DNA of 64,000 nucleotides from Symbiodinium natans (Eukaryota > Sar > Dinophyceae > Suessiales > Symbiodiniaceae). Below are positions 55,478 through 64,000 of this stretch, in pieces. A program made the position numbers and the translations under genes. Positions within the stretch are counted from its first letter, which is position 1, and every line of letters starts with the position of its first letter. The notes under the pieces are model-generated. The model was given only the letters and a program-made list of their open reading frames with translations, had not been told where the DNA came from and made no database searches. Location of the stretch: contig CAJNDS010002207.1 in assembly GCA_905221605.1 (NCBI GenBank), forward strand, positions 448,501-512,500. Direction: 5' to 3'.

Positions 55478-56734
55478 TGTGTGTCTCTGCATGTTAGTGT
55501 CTCCGGGTGTGTTGCGTGTCCGCGTCCGTGTCTGCACGCCTACCAGCAACGCAGCTAGCTGGCAGGGCCAGTGGCCTGCGTAGCGCGTGAGGTCAACCAC
55601 AACCAACCACCGCTGTAAATTCTAAAGCGTTGGTTCGAGGTCCTTACAGCAGACTTGAGCCAGTTGTGTTTCTCGTGTGCTGCAATGGCTTCAGTGTCAA
55701 CTGCTTTCATGAGAGCGGGCTCGCAGGCGTGATTGTGGAGAACACTTTGAACATTGCATCCTCCGATCAGGATGTGGTCAATGAATGCCATGATAGTTGT
55801 TTGGATGCTGTTTTGGGGTTGTGCAGGTCTGTACTCGCAAGTGGCCTAGCCTTTTGGGGAAGTGCAGTAGTAGCTGCTGAAAATTGTCCTATATTGTCCT
55901 CCTGCGCTCAAGCCACAGCAGCCGCCACCTCCACCCCCAGCCGGAGCCCTGAAATCCAGTCCCTCCTTCAAGCTACTCAACCTTAAACGCTATAGGATGG
56001 GCTGCCAGCCAATGCTCAACCTTATGACTCTCTTCTCCTGGTGACCTAGTGCCCCCAGCTCTGAACAGCCACACAGGACCTCCAAGACCGCCGGATGCAA
56101 CGGCAGCTCCTGCAAGAGCTCGAGTTCCTCAAGCAAGTCTTCGAGGCCCTGGAACTGCAGCGTCATGGTTTGAGGATGTTTGCAACTGTTAGTACTCGTC
56201 TTTAGTCTTGGAGATAGTTTTGAAGTGCTCGCCCAGAGTCAAATAAAGGCTAAGGGCATGTAGACGCTGATGCAGTTGCTCACAGTCTGGCGGCCAGCAT
56301 CTCAATGTTGGGAGTGGAGATGCTCAGGCTTGCGCGGTCTGCTTAGTCTGCGTATCTGCAACAAGCAAGTCCGTGCTTGGTTGCAGTCGGCCGACGCGGA
56401 CGGCAGTGGTACTCTCGAGCGTGAAGAGTTCGTCGAAATTTGCGGCCTGGCTTCAGTAGCGTCTATCCAGCAACTGACCACGCTATACTCCAAAACCTGC
56501 GCCCAAATTCGCCCTGAAACTTGCAAGGCCAACAGAAGGAGGTGAAGAATGCACTGCTGCGCATGGAGGCAGGCCGACAAGAACCTTGCCTAGCCGCCCC
56601 TGCACCCCTTTGATGAGCCACAACCACAAGCAGAACTCGGAGCCTTTGCTTGGATTCGACTGTTCGGTACTTGTGCAATCCGATGCCAGGTTCCCGCAGA
56701 GCAACCCGAGGAGCTTTTCGACATCCTGGACGAG
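50290..56734 (+). CDS. Voltage-gated cation channel (six-helix repeat) with EF-hand tail, multi-exon
   Basis: A membrane channel of the voltage-gated superfamily. Exons found are S1 (50290-50413), S2-S3 linker and start of S3 (51778-51854), S4 voltage sensor (52856-52964), S4-S5 linker and S5 (53117-53185, 53402-53444), pore helix (54085-54131), S6 (54856-54899 plus 55727-55770), a helical linker (56077-56145) and a calcium-binding EF-hand region (56387-56449, 56536-56572, 56700-56734). S4 shows Arg/Lys every third residue. The tail carries a canonical DADGSGTLEREE loop, so gating is probably calcium-sensitive. The S2 exon, the rest of S3, the residues after the pore helix and both termini were not found. 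Ion selectivity cannot be read because the filter lies at an exon edge. Similar single-repeat or multi-repeat channels with TTFGLLN in S6 are common in algae. Confidence 0.85.
51191..51215. repeat. Poly-G tract (25 G)
   Basis: Uninterrupted G run in a channel intron. A second G run of 14 lies at 51986-51999. Confidence 0.95.
51778..51854 (+). CDS. Channel exon: S2-S3 linker and start of S3
   Basis: YLDPNSQDCLNYIDMILVAA. The N-x-x-D-x-x-L-V pattern is typical of the start of S3. The acceptor is TTGCAG and the donor GC at 51855. Confidence 0.65.
52433..52475. repeat. (TC)n and (TA)n microsatellites
   Basis: A short TC run followed by a TA run in a channel intron. Confidence 0.9.
52856..52964 (+). 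CDS. Channel exon: S4 voltage sensor
   Basis: VVFRMLRLMRLLRLVKLVQV then LRRF. Positive residues at every third position (R-x-x-R-x-x-R-x-x-R-x-x-K) identify S4. The GC donor at 52965 joins in phase to 53117 (RRFR-NLW). Confidence 0.9.
53117..53185 (+). CDS. Channel exon: S4-S5 linker and start of S5
   Basis: NLWLLVQGFAESVTTLNWVF then LM. The GC donor at 53186 joins to 53402 as FLML-LCLIMYTF. Confidence 0.82.
53402..53444 (+). CDS. Channel micro-exon: rest of S5
   Basis: LCLIMYTFAVCILT. Hydrophobic S5 end. A GC at 53445 is the likely donor. Confidence 0.72.
54085..54131 (+). CDS. Channel exon: pore helix
   Basis: TIPRTMYTLVQVVTL fits the S-I-P-x-A-M-x-T-L-F-Q-V-x-T-L pore helix. The frame runs into D at 54132-54134, but GA there may be the donor, so the selectivity residue is unproven. 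Confidence 0.75.
54856..54899 (+). CDS. Channel micro-exon: first half of S6
   Basis: YIFLTTFGLLNIIV. The GC donor at 54900 joins to 55727 and gives LLNIIVG-VIVENTL, a complete S6. Both edges carry TAGGC/CAGGC. Confidence 0.85.
55248..55484. repeat. Large (GTGC)n/(GT)n microsatellite
   Basis: About 235 bp of alternating GT and GC dinucleotides, lying in the intron that splits S6. Cys/Val-rich and His/Thr-rich frames over it are artefacts. Confidence 0.97.
55727..55770 (+). CDS. Channel micro-exon: second half of S6
   Basis: GVIVENTLNIASSDQ. VIVENTL is the cytoplasmic end of S6. Joining to 56077 gives SSDQ-DLQDRR and implies a GA..AG intron with CAGGA at both edges. Confidence 0.82.
56077..56145 (+). 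CDS. Channel exon: helical linker before the EF hand
   Basis: LQDRRMQRQLLQELEFLKQV then FE. The GC donor at 56146 joins to 56387 as LKQVFE-SADADGSG. Confidence 0.8.
56387..56449 (+). CDS. Channel exon: EF-hand loop
   Basis: SADADGSGTLEREEFVEIC. The 12-residue loop D-A-D-G-S-G-T-L-E-R-E-E has all canonical calcium ligands. GC donor at 56450. Confidence 0.9.
56536..56572 (+). CDS. Channel micro-exon between EF motifs
   Basis: KEVKNALLRMEA. It joins in phase on both sides, giving EICGL-KEVKNALL and RMEA-EQPEELFD. It is only 37 nt. Confidence 0.65.
56700..56734 (+). CDS. Channel exon: entry to a second EF hand
   Basis: QPEELFDILDE fits the helix leading into a second, paired EF-hand loop. GC donor at 56735. 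The loop exon itself was not found. Confidence 0.65.
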
Positions 56735-58955
56735 GCTGTGGGACGACATGCGGATTCAATGGGTGTTCGGAGAGGATAATCAGCTGCAAAGGTATGTGGA
56801 GTTTAGGGTGTTGTCGGTGTTGTCGACCTGAGGGCTGAACTGAAGCGGCTTCGAAGGTTGCGTAGTAGGAGCTGTCTTGGCGCCTTGCGCTTGACTCAGG
56901 CACTGGCTGCAACAACCCCGAAACCAAACTGTGCGTGCCTCAACGCCACTAGCAGCACAAGCAGAGTCACGCCAACCTTCAGCAGTCTCGAAGACCAAAC
57001 ACGCGCAGCCACAATCCTGCATCTCGAACGCATGATGAAGCCCGGGCTCATTAAACAGTGCCGTAGGAGGGTGTTGGCCACATCAACTTCGTCAAGTTTC
57101 ACGAGAGCGTCAAGTCTTGCGGCTGAACACGGGGTTGGCCAGGCTCAGTCCCAGTGACATTTGTTGTAATACAGGTGTTAAGCTATTCCTAGAAGTCAGC
57201 TGATGAAGATGCTCCCAAGACAGCCTAGACGAACACGAAGTTACATTGTCCTTCCAGCATGACGATTCTCCACTCTTTCAGCCCATTTTGCTCCAAGCAG
57301 CTCTGTGTGGAAGGAAATGCGTAGTAAGGACGCCTGACAATTTCAATGGTTGACACCTTTCTTCGACAAAGGAAAGTCCGCGGGGTCCCGACGAATTTCG
57401 ACATGAAGGCAGGCTGCAACGCTCAGGGTGGGTTCAACGAAGGGGGAAGGACATCCTTAAGGAGCGTGGCGTCGAAGGGCTTGCGAGAATTCAAGGGTGT
57501 TCAACTTGTAACTACCTGGGAAAGCTCTGCGGCTTCGGCGGTTCCCTCACGCCGGAGCCTCACGCATTGCGCTGGGTGCATGCCTTCTCAATGCAAAGCC
57601 TAGGGCAATGAACTGGTGATCTTAGTGCCTTGCCCTGGCCAGAACATGATGGTGTCTGTCTCCGACATTTTGCGAAGACAAGCTCGTCTGCAAGCTCAAC
57701 ACGACAGGAAGTAGAGCGAGCAGACGTTCTGTGTCATTCTCAGTCATTGGTGTCAGTACCGTCTACACTTTTCGGAACTCCGTGCGCACCTTCGGTTAAG
57801 TGGCCTGTGGTATGTGCCTGGTTCATTCGAGGCCAAAAGCAGGGCAAATACCTAGCTTTTGAGAATACGTTTTCCTTGAACATTTAGGTTTCAAAGTTAG
57901 GTATGGAGAAGATGTGGGAACCGCTAGCCATCTTGGATATTGGTAGAAGTGGAGGCTGTCCTGCACAAAGTGGTAGAGTGGTTGTGTGCTGGTTCAGACG
58001 CAGGACCAAGCAGATCGTTCTCGCCATATTCAACAACAGCATCGGAGTGGCTTGGCCAGCAGACCCTCTCCGCTCACCCAACTCATCCACGCAGGGCCCT
58101 TGCATGCATTCAGGGCCGTGATACAGTACCAGGACGGTAGAGTCCTGGTAAAGCCTGGATAGAGCTCTTTCAGATTCTTTCAGTGGGGCAACGAGGCAAC
58201 TCTCGCTTCTGGCAGGCGGAACACCAGCTCCTCACAAAGAGCAGTTCGTTCGACAACCTGGAGGCCCATGTAACAGTGCTAAAGTGCACCGAATGCAGAT
58301 GCAAATTTTGTTGCTTCAAGACCTGAAAAACGTAGATAACGTAGATCGCAGATGATCGGACGCCCTTGGCAGAAGAACTCGGCGAGTCCGATGCCTTGTT
58401 TTGCCACCACCACTTTCACCAAGCTCGGTCAGTTCCATGGTTTTTCAGTGCCGCGTCACAAGCATGGCCACTGTCACAATTACCAATTCATGATTCATGT
58501 ACTCTTGCGGTCTGTCGTGCATCGTCAAGCTCCCGAAGCTCACAACTCGTAGGGTCGTAGGGTTAGGGAAACCGTATGGCTGACAATCTGTCTCGAGGCC
58601 AGTGTTGCAGAACAACTGACTTGATGCCTGGTTTCGGCAGTACATATACAACAATGGGTAGGCTTTGCCAGGACATGCATGCTGTTATTGAAGGCGCGCG
58701 TATGGCACTCTGAACCGCACCGTGACTGACGTATGACGTTCCCTCGTAGGTGCACGGCTTCTCCGTCCCAAAGCGAGCTGTTCTTGTGGAGGAGGCTGCA
58801 CGAAATAGGGTAGGACGTACAGTCATGAAGATGGACAACAGTGGACCGAAAGCTGAAGAGCATCTATGCTGCAAGGGGCAGCTGCTCAAGCCTGCATAGC
58901 TCGTGACAGTGACTAGGCCAATACACACTGGTACTGGTAATTGAAGTGGGGGGAG

Positions 58956-58981
58956 ATATATATATATATATACATATATAT
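58956..58981. repeat. (AT)n microsatellite
   Basis: TATATATA run with CATATATA tail. Confidence 0.9.
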
Positions 58982-59970
58982 TTACTCCCTATAGGCACCA
59001 ACTTCGCAGTAAGTATGAGGAATCCGGCCAGTGCGGCAAAATGAAGCCAAGCGAGGCCATCGGGGCCTAAATGACCCAACACAGAGCTGTTATGTTTGCA
59101 AAGCAAAGTCAGTTTCCGCGCTGCAAGGATGGTGCCAAGTCCAAGCAAGGCCACTGCACCGAGAACAAGGCTCTCGTTTTCAGCCCGCGGTCTGGTGCGG
59201 ATACGGCAGAAGCCCGCAGCATGGTGAAGTCAGTGAAGCCTAAGCCAAGTTGTCTCAGCCAAACCATATGTTCGCGGTTTGGGGTGGAGGGGTGCCAGGA
59301 CTTCGTAATTCGGCTCAGGTTTGTCATTCCTTGTACAAATGCCGCCCTAAAAGCCCTAAACAAAAATCACAGCATATCACGCCATGCAGCCCACGTTGGA
59401 GGCCACTACTTTGCGCCACAGCTACTCCCTACAGACGGAGAGCCTGGAGGCAGAAATACTCGGATTCAAACGCTGTCGGGTGTGGGGATGTGGGGCTTCA
59501 CGACTTTGAGGGGGGAAGGGGGGCACCCTGCGTCTCCACGCTGAGAGGCTGAGAGAAACCTTTCACATCACCTCAATTTCGTCACTGCGCATGTTGTGTT
59601 GCTACGGGGGGGAGTGGGGGGCGCGGGGGGTGGGCGTTGGTTGCTTTAAATTCTCGTGGCTCGCGATGATGAGTGAGCGCGTTGTTGCCACATTCCATGC
59701 AATGGAGGTAGACGAGGGATTTGCGCCGCCTGACAGCGGCATGGAGTCCTCGGATCAGGCAAGGGCACTCCGTTGGCTGCTGGTTCTGTCTTGGGATAAT
59801 CCGGGCTCAACACTGCTGGCCCTTTTGCAAGGAAGTTTGACTGGCGCTACAGGGTCTCTTGTTCTCCAGGTTGAACCCAGAATTCCCAGCAATGGCTGCC
59901 ATCAGAATCAGAAAGCCTAACGGGCCTCACGCACCAAGCTACTTCCGAGACCTCCCGCGTGCACTCATCA

Positions 59971-59971
<1 letters not shown>

Positions 59972-60009
<38 letters not shown>
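59972..60009. repeat. (CAG)n, about 12 units
   Basis: It gives poly-Gln in one frame and poly-Ser in another. The poly-Ser frame continues as GDAERSLMSTDSSVLTSPNS, which looks protein-like, so the repeat may be translated. Confidence 0.9.
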
Positions 60010-60010
<1 letters not shown>

Positions 60011-61344
60011 GCGATGCAGAACGAAGTCTTATGAGCACAGATTCTTCGGTGTTGACGTCACCTAATTCAGCTATTTCATCGGCTGGGTTCGGGTCCTGGC
60101 CGAAACTTTGCCGTAAAAAAGCGCAGCTCAAAGTCTCCTACAGTCATGGAACCATCCCACTCCTAAAGCCCTATGACTAAAGCTAAACTGGCTTCTGCAG
60201 GAGCTCGAAAATGACTTCCGCCGCAGTTCTACCAATACGTTGGAGGTTGCCTCACCCTTTGCTTGTTCGACGCATGGGGGCTTGGGTACTGTACATCCTC
60301 CGAAATAAGGCCCAAATCAGAAGGTTGGCCAGTGCGTTCACGGTTCAGTTGAATCTGTTTCAGAGAGCCACCCAACTCCGCTTTTGTGCTAGAATCTGCT
60401 AGAGCAGCTCCTACCGGTCCTACCCAAGCCCTGAGGTGCTCCAAAAGTGCTCCAAACAAACCAAGGTGCAGCTTTCAGGTTTAGGTTAGGTCTTTCAACA
60501 GGGGCTCAGGGCATGGACCTCCCAGCCGAACCCTGCACGGCCGTCTGTGTTTCGGTTTCTGACATGGATGTGCGCACGACATTTGATCATTTGATACACG
60601 TGTACCCATGCGCGGGTGCAGCCCTCTTCTGGTGCGCCAGGACATCACCTGGAAGGACCCTGCGCAGCCCGAGGCCTCTCTTCAGGGTAGGGGTTATGAG
60701 ATGTTGACCGGCTTGTGTGAAACAACAGAATCCGTCGAAGCCAGGGCGCACAAATGAGGATTTTTTCCGGCTCTTCTGATCGAACCGCAATGCAAAGTGT
60801 GGTAAATGTTGTTTGTGAAGTCATGCCCTCACGACCCTCGTGGCTGCTTCATTGCCTGCACCACATTCGTAAAATGCCACGGGTCTGCGGGCCAATACAT
60901 CTCTACATAGACCAACTATCACAAACTCAGGAAAGGTCGGCAGGGCAACTCATCTCCATTTCATCTGATGTGCAGCGGCTCTTCAAACCACTTGAGATTC
61001 TGATGCGAGGCCTTATATATTTGAGGCCTTTGGCTTGGGGCATGGGCTGTTGGAGTGGGTTTGTAAGGCTTTGAGAGATGCAGGTTCTCGTTGTTCGAGC
61101 CCAACAGACTCGTTTGTGCCTCCGCTGTCTTCGCGCGGCACTGCGCTCAGGCTCCAGCAGGCCATCCACCTTACTAGGGGCCCAGGACTGGGCCGGTGTG
61201 TAGGCGGAGCTGCGGTGCTCGGCAGAAGCGTCCAAGCCACTGCAGTCCCTCACAAAGCATTGGGTGCAGCCAGCACAGTTCCTTGAGAAATCATGCCCTG
61301 CAAGCAAAGGTAAAGGCCTGTCCTGCCTTGTGTTTTGCCGGCAG

Positions 61345-61432
61345 GATCTCATTGAGACCGACCGGCCGGACATTGTTAATGAAAGCGCCATGAGCCAGCG
61401 GCAGTTAATGTTCCTTAGCAGGCCGCTCTACA
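61345..61432 (+). CDS. Candidate exon DLIETDRPDIV
   Basis: DLIETDRPDIVNESAMSQRQ then LMFLSRPLYR. The acceptor is CCGGCAG and the frame is clean. Family unknown. Possibly the same gene as 62370 and 62732. Confidence 0.45.
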
Positions 61433-62369
61433 GGTGCCTTGATCTCACAAGTCTTATATGTCTTTGTCCAGGAAGTGCGTCAACTATTGCCATTACTTCT
61501 ATTTCTTGATGAAAAGGTGAGGTCATGATGATCGGTGTCACGGGTGAGATGCCGAAAACGACTGAAGCCGCAAAGCGGCACTTTATTGCTCGAGACATGT
61601 TCTCGAGATTCTCCCAGATTGGCACTCTGCTGTCTTGGCACACTATGTTTGCAGACAAGCAAGAGCAGCAGATTGCAGCATAATTTGGTTATTACAACAG
61701 CTGGTCTTACACACAGGTGCCGGAACCATGACCGCATCATGCGAATGCTGCTCCCGACTATACACCTACAGCCTCCGAAGCTTGATAGCTTCTTGCTGTC
61801 TTGCCAGGGACGCAGGGAAGTTGAACTACCCCAAAGCCGTGCTTAGGCATTCTTTCTTTCCAAATTAAATTAGGAGATCTGTACACGCACTCAAGCCTAT
61901 GACTTTCAGGGTGCCAATCCCCCGTGCACGGAATTCGCCATGCCACATATGGCAAGACGTGACAGGAGAAAGCTGGCAGGCAATAGAGCTTGTGCCATCC
62001 AGGGTAAGGCGTATGCATCGCACAAGGATGCTGAAAGGGGTGAGGCCTGCAGGCTAAAGAGCAACATGGTTCTCAAATGTCTTAAAGCTTCGGATGAAGA
62101 AGTCCACGTAGAAGATCCAAACTCAAATGCAATAGGGGAGCATGGGGGGGGTTATGGGGATTTTGTCGAAAGTAGATGCGGCAGAGCTTGCCCTAGCAAA
62201 TCGGTCCGACGCGGCGAAGCTTTTGCTCCTGCGGGGGCTGGGGTTTCGTAGTAGCTGGCCTCGTTCTGTGAACTTCCGAGTTCAGTCTCAACTCGCTTTG
62301 CTGTGCTAACCATGCCTCCTCAATCGTTCCAGATTCGCTTGCTTAGCCGATTCAAGCCCCGGTGCTTAG

Positions 62370-62438
62370 GAGAAGCAGCAGGAAGATGCAGGTGCGGCTG
62401 CACTTGCACGCCGCCGACATGAGGCCGGGCTTTGGAAG
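62370..62438 (+). CDS. Candidate exon, charged helix
   Basis: EKQQEDAGAAALARRRHEAG then LWK, after a CTTAG acceptor. Confidence 0.4.
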
Positions 62439-62731
62439 TCGTTGTCCTCTGCTTGGGTCTCAATATGGACTTCTCGGGTCAAGGAAGAACTGGCTCAGGA
62501 TCGCGGGTGGGTTGGCGTGCGGCTGGGTGCAGGAACGCTGTTGACATTGGGTTGAGGGGCCAGTTGCCAAGAGACAGTAAGAGCCATACAGAACCTTAAG
62601 CTTCAATTGGAGCCATCTTGATTCCGCAACACGCACAGAACATAACACGTTCAGTGCCTTGCAGCCAGTCTCGGGCCAGTTCTCGGCTCAAGGTGCTTGG
62701 AGTCGATCTTGGCATTCACATGGCCCCAGCA

Positions 62732-62854
62732 AGACGCGAACGCGTATTTTTTCGAGAAGCGGAACAGGAAACACAAGCAGATTCTGCCATGGCGCCAGTA
62801 AACGTGATGATGGCTCAAGGCCAGGCAGCAACAAAGCTGCAGACCGCCTTGAAG
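62732..62854 (+). CDS. Candidate exon, helix with IQ-like AATKLQTALK
   Basis: REAEQETQADSAMAPVNVMM then AQGQAATKLQTALK, ending at a canonical GT donor (62855). AATKLQxxLK resembles the start of an IQ calmodulin-binding motif but lacks the full Arg-Gly. Family unknown. Confidence 0.45.
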
Positions 62855-63114
62855 GTTAGGCTGTTCTTGCCAAACATGTGCTGCATGCTCGTCTAGCGTA
62901 ACTTGTGAGCCTCAACCTGGCGACAAGCGAGAGAGTGCCAACAAGAACAGACCTCTCCCACCGCCTGCTTCAAGCTTCGTAGATCTTCGTAGCATGCGCA
63001 TGCATTCAGGTTTGTGCTCCTGGCTGGGCTGATGCTCTTGTCAGTTGGTTTGTTACTTATGTTGTCAAGTAAGTGCGACGTTTGAAGCACCGAATGCTAG
63101 GGCATGCTCCTGAA

Positions 63115-63150
63115 AAAAGAAAGAAAGAAAGAAAGAAAGAGACAGAGAGA
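63115..63150. repeat. (GAAA)n/(GA)n microsatellite
   Basis: GAAA units followed by GA units. Confidence 0.9.
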
Positions 63151-63450
63151 GAGACAGGCAGGGTGTGTGTGCGTTGTTCACCAGGCTTGTTTCGGTTCGA
63201 ATAAGGCATTTTTCCTCGGGGTTGAAGGGGAGCCGGTGATGACTCTGATACACACACACACACAGCACAGGGACTTGATGCGTTCCTAACGCGGGGATAG
63301 GAAACGTCCAGCTGGGTGCAACGCGTGTTCGTTTCACTCCGACGGGATCGCTGGGGAGAGAGAAAGCGAGAGCCGCGGTCCAGGGTTCAAGAGTCGAGGG
63401 GGCCCAGATTCTTCGCCTTTGTGCCGGCCATCGTCGTTCAACATTTTCGC

Positions 63451-64000
63451 ATGCCGTCACCGGTCGAGGTGGTAGATCCTTCGGAGCAGGACTTCTTGCC
63501 CGCCGACATCACACCGGCTGTCCGTCGTACGAGCTCGGCTGGCTCCGCCTCCGTTACCAGCTCTTGGGGAGTGAGTTCCGTTGCTTCAGTTGAGAGATGC
63601 TCGCAGCTCTCTCGGAAGGCCGAAGAGAGCCACTGGAAGTTCAACTACGAGGACATCCAGATTGAAAGGCAACTGAGCCAGACCTTGAAGAGTTGTGTTC
63701 AACTCGGGCGCTGGAACGGTACCCGGGTGGTGATGAAGACGCTTCTCACCACTGGTCCAGCCATGCGTGATGGAGAGGAGACGTCTGCGACGCAGGTGGC
63801 TCTCACTGATGAGCTCCTGCATGAAGTGGAAACTCTCTCCAGTATCCGGCACCCGGACCTGGTCCTTTTCCTAGGGGCCTGCTTGGACATCAACCGGCCT
63901 TTGGCATGCATCATGGAGTACATGCCAGGTGGTGATTTGGAGAATTTCTACCTGGCCAAGCGGAAGAAACACCAGGTGCCCGACTGGCACCCCAACGTAG
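63451..64000 (+). CDS. TKL-type protein kinase, N-terminal part (3' partial)
   Basis: Open frame of 183 residues running off the window. A Ser/Thr-rich lead of about 65 residues precedes a kinase N-lobe: VVMK gives the ATP-binding Lys96, DELLHEVETLSSIRHPDL gives the alpha-C helix and the R-H-P motif, VLFLGACLD and LACIMEYMPGGDL give strands 4 and 5 and the hinge. LGAC and EYMPGG point to the tyrosine-kinase-like group (RAF/CTR1/MLK relatives). The gatekeeper is Met155. The glycine loop is degenerate: where GxGxxG should be, the sequence is QLSQTLKSCVQLG. The ATG at 63451 is the first in frame after a stop at 63298-63300. The catalytic loop lies beyond the window. Confidence 0.88.
   Translation, partial: MPSPVEVVDPSEQDFLPADITPAVRRTSSAGSASVTSSWGVSSVASVERCSQLSRKAEESHWKFNYEDIQIERQLSQTLKSCVQLGRWNGTRVVMKTLLTTGPAMRDGEETSATQVALTDELLHEVETLSSIRHPDLVLFLGACLDINRPLACIMEYMPGGDLENFYLAKRKKHQVPDWHPNV

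Larger units (their letters stand above)
56735..61344. other. Stretch with unassigned exon-like segments
   Basis: No gene proven. Exon-like segments with AG acceptors are AEHQLLTKSSSFDNLEAH near 58218, VHGFSVPKRAVLVEEAARN near 58750, and SQTQERSAGQLISISSDVQR near 60926. They may be the end of the channel or part of the next gene. Confidence 0.35.

Noticed and set aside
55160-55606. Cys/Val-rich + frames and a His/Thr-rich minus frame
   Set aside because: Produced by the GT/GC microsatellite in the S6 intron.
55625-55650. B-box-like GGTTCGAGGTCC, and similar words at 7801, 33453 and 63195
   Set aside because: Isolated words without paired stems or an A box at the right distance. Expected by chance.
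1-64000. CRISPR arrays, bacterial operons, insertion sequences with transposases, rRNA genes
   Set aside because: No repeat-spacer pattern, no ribosome-binding-site spacing, no transposase or reverse-transcriptase motifs and no rRNA-like conserved blocks were seen.

Overview
The window looks like nuclear DNA of a dinoflagellate, most likely a Symbiodiniaceae-like alga. No database search was possible. The evidence: every gene I can recognise lies on the + strand; coding DNA is cut into very small exons (often 33 to 120 nt); and when exons are joined by homology and reading phase, most introns come out as GC..AG or GA..AG rather than GT..AG, usually with a short AGG-type direct repeat at both ends. 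Non-coding DNA is rich in microsatellites, G/C homopolymers and TTTAGGG-like telomere words. All exon coordinates are manual models, and several exons of each large gene are missing.

Layout. 2-268: 3' end of a CobW/P47K-type GTPase. 269-9717: mostly gene-free, with one candidate membrane-anchored exon near 6.75 kb. 9718-20228: 6-phosphofructo-2-kinase/fructose-2,6-bisphosphatase (about 15 exons found). 20229-24958: gene-free, holding an inverted-repeat element. 24959-27703: a protein-disulfide-isomerase-like gene (PDI-1) ending in a KDEL-like tetrapeptide. 28158 to about 38.5 kb: a charged coiled coil, a CS (p23/NudC-like) domain and a second PDI-like region (PDI-2), joined in phase as one gene. 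38.87-40.46 kb: an AT-richer island with a diverged direct repeat. 41.2-44.2 kb: fragments of unrecognised coding sequence and a small MITE-like element. 45573-46661: an intronless serpin. 50290-56734: a voltage-gated ion channel with a calcium-binding EF-hand tail. 57-62.9 kb: unidentified coiled-coil-like exons. 63451-end: the start of a TKL-type protein kinase.

No pathway links these genes. PDI-1 and PDI-2 are paralogues in head-to-tail order. The strongest unusual signals are the intron boundary pattern, the apparent coiled-coil/CS/PDI fusion, and the loss of the second CxxC site in both PDI paralogues.
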